This document shows positions 7,395 to 14,834 of a stretch of DNA of 23,742 nt, one piece after another. Each line of letters starts with the position of its first letter. Within the stretch, counting starts at the first letter, position 1. Below the pieces are notes generated by a model that was not told the DNA's origin, did not search any database, and worked only from the letters and a program-made list of their open reading frames with translations. The stretch comes from Elstera sp043721315 (GTDB lineage: Bacteria; Pseudomonadota; Alphaproteobacteria; Elsterales; Elsteraceae). The stretch lies in contig JAYSQZ010000049.1 of assembly GCA_043721315.1 (NCBI GenBank), positions 1 through 23,742 of the forward strand. The letters are read 5' to 3'. The translations under genes and the position numbers were made by a program.

Positions 7395-8615
7395 ATGAGC
7401 AAGATTAAGGTCAAAACCCCGCTGGTCGAATTAGATGGGGATGAAATGACACGCATCATCTGGAAGATGATTCGTGAAGATCTCATTTTGCCGTTCCTAG
7501 ACATCGACCTGAAGTACTATGACCTGGGCATGGAATATCGCGACCAGACCAATGATCAGGTTACGATTGACTCGGCTGAAGCGATCAAAACCTACGGCGT
7601 TGGCGTGAAATGCGCTACGATCACGCCGGATGAAGCCCGCGTGAAGGAATTTAACCTCAAGAAAATGTGGAAATCGCCGAACGGCACGATCCGCAATATC
7701 TTGGGCGGCACTGTTTTCCGCGAACCGATCATTTGCAAAAACGTCCCCCGTATTATTCCGGGCTGGACACAGCCGATTGTGATTGGCCGTCATGCGTTCG
7801 GCGACCAATACAAGGCTACGGATTTCGTCGTTCCCGGTCCGGGCAAGCTAACGATGACCTACACGCCCGATGATGGCAGCGCGCCGATCAGCCACGAAGT
7901 CTATCAGTTCGATGGCGGCGGCGTGGCAATGGGTATGTACAACGTCGATGAATCAATCAGGGGCTTTGCGCGGGCCTGCTTGCATTATGGCCTATCGCGC
8001 GGCTGGCCGGTCTATCTCTCGACCAAGAACACTATTTTGAAATACTATGATGGCCGCTTTAAGGACATCTTCCAGGAAGTCTTCGAGGCTGGTTTCAAGG
8101 ATGCTTTCGCGGCGAAAGGCATTGTGTACGAACATCGCCTAATTGACGATATGGTGGCCTCGGCCCTCAAATGGTCGGGCGGGTTCGTTTGGGCCTGTAA
8201 GAATTACGATGGCGATGTGCAGTCGGATTCGGTCGCGCAGGGCTTCGGCTCGCTGGGCCTGATGACCTCCGTACTGCTTACCCCGGATGGGCAGACGGTA
8301 GAAGCCGAAGCCGCCCACGGCACCGTGACCCGCCATTACCGCGAGCACCAAAAAGGCCGCGAAACTTCGACCAACCCAATCGCCTCGATCTTCGCTTGGA
8401 CGCGCGGATTGCAGTATCGCGGTGAGTTCGATGGCACACAGGACGTGACGGACTTTGCCCTAACGCTGGAGCGGATGTGCGTGAAGACGGTTGAATCGGG
8501 TTTCATGACTAAGGATCTCGCCCTCCTCATCGGCCCAGATCAACCCTGGCTCTCGACAACGCAGTTCTTCGCCAAGCTGGCGGAAAATATGCATAAAGCC
8601 ATGAAGACCGCGTAA
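7395..8615 (+). CDS. icd: NADP-dependent isocitrate dehydrogenase
   Basis: TCA-cycle enzyme converting isocitrate to 2-oxoglutarate and CO2 with reduction of NADP+. At 406 residues it belongs to the eukaryote-like homodimeric class also seen in alphaproteobacteria, not the E. coli class. SPNGTIRNILGG (94-105) binds isocitrate; Lys211 (in YLSTKNTILK) and the Asp pair at 251-252 plus the later YDGDVQSD segment are the catalytic and metal region. GTVTRHY with Arg313 and His314 matches the NADP-selecting Arg/His pair of this class. GGAGAG (7381-7386) precedes the ATG by eight bases. It is preceded by a leader with two matching hairpins and followed by a terminator at 8623-8656. Confidence 0.97.
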   Translation: MSKIKVKTPLVELDGDEMTRIIWKMIREDLILPFLDIDLKYYDLGMEYRDQTNDQVTIDSAEAIKTYGVGVKCATITPDEARVKEFNLKKMWKSPNGTIRNILGGTVFREPIICKNVPRIIPGWTQPIVIGRHAFGDQYKATDFVVPGPGKLTMTYTPDDGSAPISHEVYQFDGGGVAMGMYNVDESIRGFARACLHYGLSRGWPVYLSTKNTILKYYDGRFKDIFQEVFEAGFKDAFAAKGIVYEHRLIDDMVASALKWSGGFVWACKNYDGDVQSDSVAQGFGSLGLMTSVLLTPDGQTVEAEAAHGTVTRHYREHQKGRETSTNPIASIFAWTRGLQYRGEFDGTQDVTDFALTLERMCVKTVESGFMTKDLALLIGPDQPWLSTTQFFAKLAENMHKAMKTA

Positions 8616-8622
8616 GGACTAA

Positions 8623-8656
8623 GGCCCCGCCGGATATTTCAGCGGGGCCGTTTCTT
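8623..8656 (+). terminator. Terminator after icd, abutting nagZ start
   Basis: An 8-bp GC stem (GGCCCCGC 8623-8630 with GCGGGGCC 8642-8649) with an 11-base loop is followed by GTTTCTT. The T-rich tail runs directly into the ATG of nagZ at 8657. Confidence 0.75.
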
Positions 8657-9673
8657 ATGAATATGTCCCTTGATTTCGGCCTGCATTTTCTCATCGGCCT
8701 ACACCCCAGCCCTGCGCTTACGGCGCAGGATCAGGCGCTTCTTGCCGAGGTTCGCCCGGCAGGAATTACCCTGTTCAAAGGGAATTTCGACCGCGATCAG
8801 CCGGAAACACGCTGGCGCACGCGCCTCGCGGATCTGCTGAAACGCGCCCAAGACGCGATTGGCCGAGAGAAAATTCTGGTTGCGCTCGACCACGAGGGCG
8901 GGCGGGTGCATCGTACGCCTGCGGGCATTACTCATTTCCCCGCCGCGCGCGCTTATGCTGACCGCGCCGAGGCCGTCGCCACGGTGATGGCAGCGGAATT
9001 GCAGAGCATTGGGGTGAACTTCATTCTGGCCCCGTGCTGTGACATCGACTCGAACCCGCAGAACCCGATCATTGGCGACCGCAGCTTTGGGCCGGATGCC
9101 GCGAGTGTGACGAGGGCGGCGACAGCCTTCCTGCGTGGGCTGGAGAACGCTGGAATGATTGGTTGTGCCAAGCATTTTCCAGGGCATGGCGACACCGATC
9201 TCGACAGCCACTATGCCCTTCCCCGCCTGCCCTTTAGCGCAGCAGAGCTTGCGGCGCGGGAATTACTGCCGTTCAAGGCCCTAATCGAGGCGGGCGTTCC
9301 TGCGGTGATGACGGCGCATATTCTGTTTCCGGCAGTCGCGGGAAGCCTGCCCGCCACCCTATCACCCGAGATTCTTACGGGCATTCTGCGCCAACAATTA
9401 GGATTTACGGGCGTTATTGTCAGCGATGATCTCGGCATGAAGGCAATAGCCCCCTGGTTCGACGCGCCGGAGGCTGCGGTTCAAGTCATACTGGCAGGAT
9501 GTGACCTGCTGTGCATCTGCGCCGCACAAGCCGACACGGATAAAACGCGTGGAATGCACGCTGCCCTCGCCCGCGCCGCTGAAACGGCGCTACAAAACGG
9601 CACGGGACTTGCTCAAACTCTGTACGACAGTCAGGCGCGCGTGGCGCTGTTGCTAAATCGTCTCAAGGTGTAA
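8657..9673 (+). CDS. nagZ: Beta-N-acetylhexosaminidase NagZ (GH3)
   Basis: Cytoplasmic glycoside hydrolase family 3 enzyme of peptidoglycan recycling; it removes N-acetylglucosamine from anhydro-muropeptides. At 338 residues it is a single-domain NagZ. DHEGGRVHR (78-86), the KHFPGHGDTDLDSH loop (172-185, with the conserved His177 that acts in general acid/base catalysis) and SDDLGMKA (256-263, with the nucleophilic Asp) are all present. The start is uncertain: ATGs at 8657 and 8663 are in frame, and neither has a convincing ribosome site because the icd terminator occupies the upstream sequence. The tail segment CICAAQAD replaces the more usual LVC-type sequence but the fold looks intact. Confidence 0.95.
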   Translation: MNMSLDFGLHFLIGLHPSPALTAQDQALLAEVRPAGITLFKGNFDRDQPETRWRTRLADLLKRAQDAIGREKILVALDHEGGRVHRTPAGITHFPAARAYADRAEAVATVMAAELQSIGVNFILAPCCDIDSNPQNPIIGDRSFGPDAASVTRAATAFLRGLENAGMIGCAKHFPGHGDTDLDSHYALPRLPFSAAELAARELLPFKALIEAGVPAVMTAHILFPAVAGSLPATLSPEILTGILRQQLGFTGVIVSDDLGMKAIAPWFDAPEAAVQVILAGCDLLCICAAQADTDKTRGMHAALARAAETALQNGTGLAQTLYDSQARVALLLNRLKV

Positions 9674-9858
9674 CAAGCCTGTCTTACCGGGGATGCGCCG
9701 ACTCGCCATTTCGCGGTAAACTGTGGTAGGAGAAGCGCAGTGTGATCTATTCTTAATCCCGGTCCTTGCCGTAGCATTGGAACAGGATCATCTGGATAGC
9801 AGACTGTAGTGATTTTGGCCGCCGTACTGTCGGCCCTAGCCTAGTGGAAACGACGACC

Positions 9859-10614
9859 ATGATACCCACGCCTGCGTCTCTGTCTCGCCTATGCCGGGTT
9901 CTGCCCCTCGTGGCCGTGCTGGGGCTTGGGGCTTGCGCCTCCTCGCAATCGGCAGACAATGATCCGATTGAAGGTTTCAATCGAGGCGTTTTTGCCGTGA
10001 ATGACGCGCTGGATCAGGGGATCATTCGACCGGTGGCCTATGGCTACCGCGAAGTTGTGCCAGAGCCGATTCGCGACCGCGTGCGCGATTTTGTGGCAAA
10101 TCTCGCCACTCCTGTCGTGCTACTGAACGATTTGCTGCAGGGCGAGTTTGATCGCGCCGGAACGACGTTCACGCGCTTCTGGATCAATACGATTGCCGGC
10201 GTCGGCGGTTTGGTCGATATCGCCTCGTCAATCGGCATTAAGCGCCATACGGAAGATTTTGGCCAAACGCTTGCTACCTGGGGCGCGAACGAGGGGCCTT
10301 ATCTGGTGCTGCCGCTGCTGGGGCCGTCGAACCCGCGCGATGCCGTTGGCCGTGTTGTTGATATTTTTACCGACCCGATGACCTACATCTTCGGCGCGCA
10401 TGGGCCTGAATGGGGGCCGCGTGCCCTCACCGGAACACGGATTGTTGATGGGCGCTCGCGTATCATTAACGAAACCGACGATCTACGCCGTAACTCTTTC
10501 GATTACTACGCCACTATCCGCAGTATTTATCGCCAGCAGCGTGCAAATGAGATCGCCAACGGTCGCGCCAAGCCGGATAGCAAGCCTAGCTATCCGGGGC
10601 AAGATGGGAACTAG
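9859..10614 (+). CDS. mlaA: Outer-membrane lipoprotein MlaA (VacJ)
   Basis: MlaA removes mislocalised phospholipids from the outer leaflet of the outer membrane and hands them to the periplasmic carrier MlaC. The ATG at 9859 (251 residues) is chosen with GGAAA just upstream; a GTG at 9844 would add five residues. The signal peptide ends in a lipobox LGAC, placing the lipidated Cys at residue 26. The MlaA hallmark NDPIEGFNR follows, then the amphipathic helices and the GVGGLVDIASSIG and ETFGQTL-like (EDFGQTLATWG) segments. mlaC follows 48 bases downstream, so the two are probably one operon. The inner-membrane ABC parts (MlaFEDB) are not in this window. Confidence 0.95.
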   Translation: MIPTPASLSRLCRVLPLVAVLGLGACASSQSADNDPIEGFNRGVFAVNDALDQGIIRPVAYGYREVVPEPIRDRVRDFVANLATPVVLLNDLLQGEFDRAGTTFTRFWINTIAGVGGLVDIASSIGIKRHTEDFGQTLATWGANEGPYLVLPLLGPSNPRDAVGRVVDIFTDPMTYIFGAHGPEWGPRALTGTRIVDGRSRIINETDDLRRNSFDYYATIRSIYRQQRANEIANGRAKPDSKPSYPGQDGN

Positions 10615-10662
10615 CCTGTTTTCGCATTGGATCACGTGATTTGGTAAATGGGAGCTAAAGAC

Positions 10663-11274
10663 ATGAACACGTCACGTCGGGCAGTGCTTTTGGGGGGTAT
10701 TGGCCTCGCCATCCTCCCGAGTTTTGCGGTTCAGGCTGCCGATATTTCTAAAGAAGCCAGGGAGTTGATCGAAACCCTGGGAGTGCAGGCAATTAGCACG
10801 ATTAACGATGATACGCTGGGCGAAGTGGATCGTCGGGATAAATTCACCAAACTTCTCGTGGATGGTTTCGATATTCCCGCCATTGCGCGCTTCTGCCTGG
10901 GGCGCTACTGGCGTTCGGCCAGCGACGCTCAGAAAACCGACTATCAGACTGCTTTCCAGAAAATGATTATCGCGGTCTATGCCACCCGCTTCCGCGAATA
11001 CCGGGGCGTCAACTTCCGTGTCGTCGCTAGTCGCAACGAGGGGGAAGATCACGCTATGGTTATCAGCAATCTACAACCGCCGACTTCTAGCCAAGCGGCT
11101 AAAGTGGAGTGGCGTGTGCTGAAGTCTCAGGGCAAGACGAAGGTGGTTGACGTTATCGTAGAGGGTGTCAGCATGTCCTTGACACAGCAGCAAGATTTTG
11201 CAGCAGCGATGCAGCGTAATGGTGGCGATTTAGATCGTTTCATTGCGGACCTTAAGCAACGCGCTGCCGTTTAA
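10663..11274 (+). CDS. mlaC: Periplasmic phospholipid carrier MlaC
   Basis: MlaC shuttles phospholipids between MlaA at the outer membrane and MlaFEDB at the inner membrane. The ATG at 10663 is preferred because GGAG (10651-10654) sits eight bases upstream; the earlier ATG at 10648 overlaps that ribosome site. The 203-residue product has an N-terminal signal with a twin-arginine-like SRRAVLL core and a likely cleavage after AVQA (about residue 25), so Tat export is possible but unproven. The Ttg2D/MlaC fold is recognisable from FTKLLVDGFDIPAIARFCLGRYWR, the RFREYRGV segment, VEWRVLKS and VVDVIVEGVSMSLTQQQDF. It is downstream of mlaA on the same strand. Confidence 0.95.
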   Translation: MNTSRRAVLLGGIGLAILPSFAVQAADISKEARELIETLGVQAISTINDDTLGEVDRRDKFTKLLVDGFDIPAIARFCLGRYWRSASDAQKTDYQTAFQKMIIAVYATRFREYRGVNFRVVASRNEGEDHAMVISNLQPPTSSQAAKVEWRVLKSQGKTKVVDVIVEGVSMSLTQQQDFAAAMQRNGGDLDRFIADLKQRAAV

Positions 11275-11322
11275 TCTGTGTTTCTACGTTTCTTAATGAA
11301 TTAGACGAAAAAGGAAAGCGCG

Positions 11323-12801
11323 ATGCTGGATTGGTTCGCCTGTCTTGGCGCCGCATTTATTGCGCTGATAAGCCTATTTTATCCGACCCGTGCCTGGATG
11401 CGCGGCGGTTTAGCGAGCATTGGTCTGGTGGGGGCGGGTTATGGGATTTGGGCACAGAATAGCGGCCTTGCGGTGGCATTCGGTATTGTAATCGCCATTC
11501 AGATCGCCCGTACCTTTTCTCTCGGAAAGCTGGTGAAAAGCGCCAAACAGAGTGGCGACACGGATATGTCGCTGGACTGGCTCGTATCGTCGATGACTGT
11601 GCAAAAATTCTCCGCTGGGGAAACCCTGTTCCGAGCGGGAGATCGGTCGGATGCGATGTTCGTGATAAAATCTGGTTCTATCCGGTTAGTCGAGTTTAAT
11701 GCTGTGCTTGGGCCGGGGCAGATGCTGGGTGAGATTGGTATTTTCTCGCCAGAAGGCAAACGCACCGCATCTGCTGTGTGCGATAGCGCCGTTGAGTTAC
11801 TCCACCTGTCGGCCCAGCGCGTGTTCGAGTTATTCGCCCAGCAACCCGCCTTCGGCTTCCAGTTAATGCAACTCATCATTCGCCGTATGAACGAGCGGGT
11901 GCAGGCCCATATGGCCGAACAGCGCGACATGGAACGTCGGGCCGAGATTGAAAAGCAATCCACCCGCTTGGCCCTGGCTGACACGTTTGAGGTGAGCGTA
12001 CAGCGCGTACTCTCCGGTGTTACCAACTCGGTCGGGCAAATGCAGTTCTGCGCGCAAGCCATGTCGAGCGCCTCCAATCAAACCCAGGAGCGGAGTCAAT
12101 TAGTATCCCGCGCGCTGGAATCGGCCCGCACGTCCACGTCGCAAATGGCGCAAGCCGCCGAAGGGTTGAGCCAAGCCATCGCTGGGATCCACCGCCACGT
12201 TGAAGGCTCGGCGGATATCGCCCGGCAAGCCTCCACCCAAGCACAAACAGCCAACAGCACGATCGAGAGCCTCAGTCAGGCGGCAACTCGCATCGGCGCT
12301 GTCGTCGCCCTGATTACCAAGATTGCCGAACAAACTAATCTTTTGGCCCTAAACGCCACCATTGAAGCCGCGCGTGCTGGGGACGCTGGGCGCGGTTTTG
12401 CCGTGGTTGCCACTGAGGTTAAGAATCTCGCCGAACAAACCGCGAAAGCGACGGAAGAGATCACCACGCAAATCGAGAATATGCAGAGCGCAACCGGCGC
12501 GGCGGTGACTGAAATTCAGTCCATTAGTTCCACAATTCTCACGATTAACGAGATTACGACGACCATCGTTAACGCCATTCAGGAACAGCGCGGCGCTTCG
12601 TCTAAAATCTCGCAGAACGTCACTCAAGCCAGTGCCGATGCCGACGAAGTGGCCCGTCATATCGCGCAGATCAATAATTCGGTTGGGGAGTCCAGCCAAG
12701 TGGCAGCGCAAGTACTGCTTACCGCTTCCGACTTAGTGCGGGATTCGGACGTACTGCGGTCTGAAGTGAACGGTTTCTCTAGTCAGGTTAGAACGAGTTA
12801 A
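11323..12801 (+). CDS. Membrane-anchored cNMP-binding methyl-accepting chemotaxis-like protein
   Basis: A 492-residue signalling protein with an unusual domain order. Three hydrophobic helices close together at the N-terminus (about 3-20, 27-45, 47-64) leave no room for a periplasmic sensor. A Crp-type cyclic-nucleotide-binding domain follows (about 90-195); its phosphate-binding cassette MLGEIGIF..GKRTASAV keeps Glu137 and Arg147, so ligand binding is plausible. A chemoreceptor signalling domain fills about 200-490, with the conserved hairpin tip at 334-371 (IAEQTNLLALNATIEAARAG...GRGFAVVA). There is no HAMP domain and no CheR/CheB-tethering pentapeptide at the C-terminus. GGA at 11313-11315 precedes the ATG. 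It lies 48 bases after mlaC but is functionally unrelated. By inference, it would couple a cytoplasmic cyclic nucleotide to CheA/CheW. The N-terminal triple helix resembles Popeye-like cNMP proteins. Confidence 0.9.
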   Translation: MLDWFACLGAAFIALISLFYPTRAWMRGGLASIGLVGAGYGIWAQNSGLAVAFGIVIAIQIARTFSLGKLVKSAKQSGDTDMSLDWLVSSMTVQKFSAGETLFRAGDRSDAMFVIKSGSIRLVEFNAVLGPGQMLGEIGIFSPEGKRTASAVCDSAVELLHLSAQRVFELFAQQPAFGFQLMQLIIRRMNERVQAHMAEQRDMERRAEIEKQSTRLALADTFEVSVQRVLSGVTNSVGQMQFCAQAMSSASNQTQERSQLVSRALESARTSTSQMAQAAEGLSQAIAGIHRHVEGSADIARQASTQAQTANSTIESLSQAATRIGAVVALITKIAEQTNLLALNATIEAARAGDAGRGFAVVATEVKNLAEQTAKATEEITTQIENMQSATGAAVTEIQSISSTILTINEITTTIVNAIQEQRGASSKISQNVTQASADADEVARHIAQINNSVGESSQVAAQVLLTASDLVRDSDVLRSEVNGFSSQVRTS

Positions 12802-13205
12802 GCGGCTTTCTCTGGCGCGGCTTGATCAATCCATATCAACAGTGCTTCGACCGTGGTTTCCCCCACACTGACCAGTTCTCCCGCTTGGGCAGGCAGATCG
12901 TCCGTTTGGCCGGTCTTGGCGCTGCTCACTACTCGTTCTGCCGCGCAGGCCAGCGGGATCAAGCCGAAGTTAGCGGCGGTTCCATACAAATCGTAAGCGT
13001 TCCGCAAAGTATCATCACCCACTCGGCCCCGCGTTGATCGGATAGCGCGCGTGCAGTTTTGCACAACGTGGATGACATCTGCTATCAGCTTACGCAAATC
13101 GCTAGGAGATAGTATTTCTCGAATCTCACTCAACCGCGTCGTATCCAGCAGTATGGGCCGCTCGGACAACCGATGATCCTGGTTTTCCAATGCTGCTGTT
13201 TGCAT
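12798..13205 (-). CDS. Hpt-like protein lacking the phosphorylatable histidine
   Basis: A 135-residue, all-helical, cytoplasmic protein resembling a histidine phosphotransfer (Hpt) domain. Canonical Hpt domains have HxLKG(S/A/T)AxxxG; here the same helix reads AYDLYGTAANFGL (70-82), so Tyr71 (codon TAC, one change from His CAC) stands at the phosphorylation position and Tyr74 at the Lys position. The following helix, LACAAERVVSSAKTG, keeps the Hpt pattern. The start at 13205 is chosen because GGGGGAG (13220-13214) sits eight bases upstream; an ATG at 13229 has none. The stop codon overlaps that of the convergent chemoreceptor gene. It probably cannot relay phosphate in the standard way; a docking or decoy role is an inference. 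The Hpt assignment is by pattern only. Confidence 0.72.
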   Translation of the reverse strand: MQTAALENQDHRLSERPILLDTTRLSEIREILSPSDLRKLIADVIHVVQNCTRAIRSTRGRVGDDTLRNAYDLYGTAANFGLIPLACAAERVVSSAKTGQTDDLPAQAGELVSVGETTVEALLIWIDQAAPEKAA

Positions 13206-13449
13206 TCTGCCCACTCCCCCGAACGGCATCGACGCTTAGACCGCGCCCTACCTTGGTAACGATTGTGTGGCTCGCTTGGATGCAGCCTTTTCATCGTTAC
13301 TCGATATATATATTATGAGATCCTTATCAAATCTGTAAGACAATGACCAGAGTCAATTCTAAACATTACGATTTTTTATATAATGACGGTCCCGTATCTG
13401 GCCGTATGACAGAGAGGCTCGCGAGGATAAATCGCGCGCGCCCAACTCC

Positions 13450-13485
13450 TTAGAGCCGCGTGCCTTAAGTCTGGCGCGGCTCTAA
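13450..13485. repeat. 11-bp inverted repeat (long stem-loop)
   Basis: TTAGAGCCGCG (13450-13460) is perfectly complementary to CGCGGCTCTAA (13475-13485) around a 14-base loop. No run of T follows on either strand, so it is not a standard terminator. Confidence 0.8.
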
Positions 13486-13580
13486 AGCCGCCTTGGGCGT
13501 GTTTGACGCGCCAAGCGCATCGGGTACGGCGGCGGCCAAGGGCGCGGATGCGCCCGCCCGGCGAGGGCCAAAATAAAGCG

Positions 13581-13616
13581 AGAGCATCGTGCATCATAGT
13601 TGACGCTCGATGCTCT
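13581..13616. repeat. 9-bp inverted repeat upstream of riboswitch
   Basis: AGAGCATCG (13581-13589) pairs with CGATGCTCT (13608-13616) across an 18-base loop. The loop contains TTGACG (13600-13605), a -35-like hexamer, but no matching -10 is clear. It lies about 55 bases before the TPP aptamer. Confidence 0.7.
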
Positions 13617-13670
13617 AGTCACCAACTTTCGATATGGACAGAGGTTAGGAACAGCGATAGAGATGGTTCT

Positions 13671-13754
13671 TCTCAACGGGGTGCCCATTCTGGGCTGAGA
13701 GGCTAACGCCAACCCGCCGAACCTGATCCGGATTATGCCGGCGGAGGGATTGAG
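13671..13754 (+). promoter_or_regulatory. TPP riboswitch aptamer (THI element)
   Basis: The conserved thi-box elements appear in order: CGGGGTGCCC, CTGAGAGG, then AACCTGATCCGGATTATGCC and GGCGGAGGGA. The closing stem P1 pairs CTCAA (13672-13676) with TTGAG (13750-13754). The element binds thiamine pyrophosphate and lowers expression of the gene that follows, here the thiamine transporter. Confidence 0.96.
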
Positions 13755-13804
13755 CGTCGGCGTTATCGCCGCTCCTCCCTATGCGCGCTGGCGAGGGAGA
13801 TTAA
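13755..13804 (+). promoter_or_regulatory. Riboswitch expression platform sequestering the thiB ribosome site
   Basis: The thiB ribosome site AGGGAG (13794-13799) can pair perfectly with CTCCCT (13775-13780), hiding it in a hairpin. A smaller stem, GGCG/CGCC (13759-13762 and 13767-13770), lies in front. There is no T-run, so control is most likely at translation initiation rather than by termination. The GGAGG within the aptamer (13743-13747) can pair with CCTCC (13774-13778), offering a possible alternative fold that frees the ribosome site. Confidence 0.75.
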
Positions 13805-14824
13805 ATGACTAAATGCACCCTGAACACTCGCTTCTTCCTCTTTCTGTTGGGCCTCGCCCTTATCGGCACGGCCCTGCCTGCGGCGGCCCAAAAGCCTGAG
13901 TTGACGGTCTATACCTATTCGGGTTTCGCCGCAAAATGGGGGCCGGGGCCAGCCTTGAAGGCGGGGTTTGAAGAAACCTGCGGTTGCACCCTGTCCTATG
14001 TCGCGGTCGATGACGGCGTGGCCCTGCTCACGCGGGTGCGGCTGGAGGGGGCATCCACTAAGGCCGATGTGGTGGTAGGGCTGGATCAAAACCTAACGGT
14101 AGAAGCCGCTGCCACCGGCCTGTTCGCCCCCCACGGTGTTGAGACCAAAAGCCTTGTGCTGCCCGTCGCTTGGTCCGACGCGACGTTTCTGCCCTTCGAT
14201 CATGGTGCCTTTGCTGTGATCTACGACACCAAAGCCCTATCGCAACCGCCGAAGAGCCTGAAGGAGTTGGTAGAAGGCGATCCTAAGCAGAAGATTATCT
14301 TGCAAGATCCGCGTACCTCCACCCCAGGCCTCGGAATGCTGCTGTGGGTGAAAGCGGTTTATGGCGACCAAGCCCCTGCCGCCTGGGCCAAGCTACGCGG
14401 GCGCATTCTGACGACGACGAAAAGCTGGAGCGATGCCTATAGCCTGTTCACGAAGGGCGAAGCGCCGATGGTGCTGTCCTACACCACCTCCCCCGCCTAC
14501 CATTTGATCGAAGAAAAAAGCGACCGTTACGCCGCCGCCCTCTTCAGTGAGGGCCATTACCCGCAGATCGAAGTGGCGGCTGCCGTGAAGGGCAGTAAGC
14601 AGGCAGGGCTTGCCCAACGCTTCTTAGCCTTCCTCATCACCGACAAAGCCCAAAACATCATCCCAACAACCAACTGGATGTTCCCCGTTACGGCAACCGC
14701 AACGCAGCCGGAGGAGTTCAAAACCCTGCCGAAACCCAGCAAGATGCTGCTGCTGCCGGGCGATCAAGTGGCCCAAAACCGCAAAGCCTGGACGGATGAA
14801 TGGCTGAAGGCGCTGGCTCAATAA
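13805..14824 (+). CDS. thiB: Thiamine ABC transporter substrate-binding protein
   Basis: Periplasmic binding protein of the ThiBPQ importer for thiamine and its phosphates. It is 339 residues, with a classic signal peptide (hydrophobic 10-22, likely cleavage after about residue 28, ALPAAA-Q). The mature protein starts LTVYTYSGF and contains ADVVVGLDQN, the FDHGAFAVIYD segment, TSTPGLGMLLW and TTNWMFPVT, all characteristic of the TbpA/ThiB family. The ATG is directly controlled by the TPP riboswitch platform. thiP follows 10 bases after the stop and thiQ overlaps thiP, so all three form one TPP-repressed operon. Confidence 0.96.
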   Translation: MTKCTLNTRFFLFLLGLALIGTALPAAAQKPELTVYTYSGFAAKWGPGPALKAGFEETCGCTLSYVAVDDGVALLTRVRLEGASTKADVVVGLDQNLTVEAAATGLFAPHGVETKSLVLPVAWSDATFLPFDHGAFAVIYDTKALSQPPKSLKELVEGDPKQKIILQDPRTSTPGLGMLLWVKAVYGDQAPAAWAKLRGRILTTTKSWSDAYSLFTKGEAPMVLSYTTSPAYHLIEEKSDRYAAALFSEGHYPQIEVAAAVKGSKQAGLAQRFLAFLITDKAQNIIPTTNWMFPVTATATQPEEFKTLPKPSKMLLLPGDQVAQNRKAWTDEWLKALAQ

Positions 14825-14834
14825 AGCGCCGATT

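Larger units (their letters stand above)
13206..13670. other. Gene-free stretch with AT-rich block and several hairpins
   Basis: No open frame here looks coding. Bases 13300-13385 are strikingly AT-rich relative to the surroundings and include TATAAT at 13379-13384 (plus strand, no good -35). For the minus strand, TTGATA (13330-13325) and TATATC (13308-13303), 16 bases apart, could drive the Hpt-like gene. An 8-bp inverted repeat GTAACGAT/ATCGTTAC spans 13256-13263 and 13293-13300. Four hairpins follow at 13450-13485, 13492-13515, 13540-13555 and 13581-13616. The region could be the long leader of the thiamine operon, an independent small RNA, or a repeat remnant. Confidence 0.6.

Noticed and set aside
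13450..13485. The 11-bp stem as a transcription terminator
   Set aside because: No T-run follows on either strand, so it is recorded as a repeat rather than a terminator.
13376..13597. Minus-strand 73-residue frame in the gene-free stretch
   Set aside because: It crosses the AT-rich block and the hairpins, has no ribosome site and looks non-coding.
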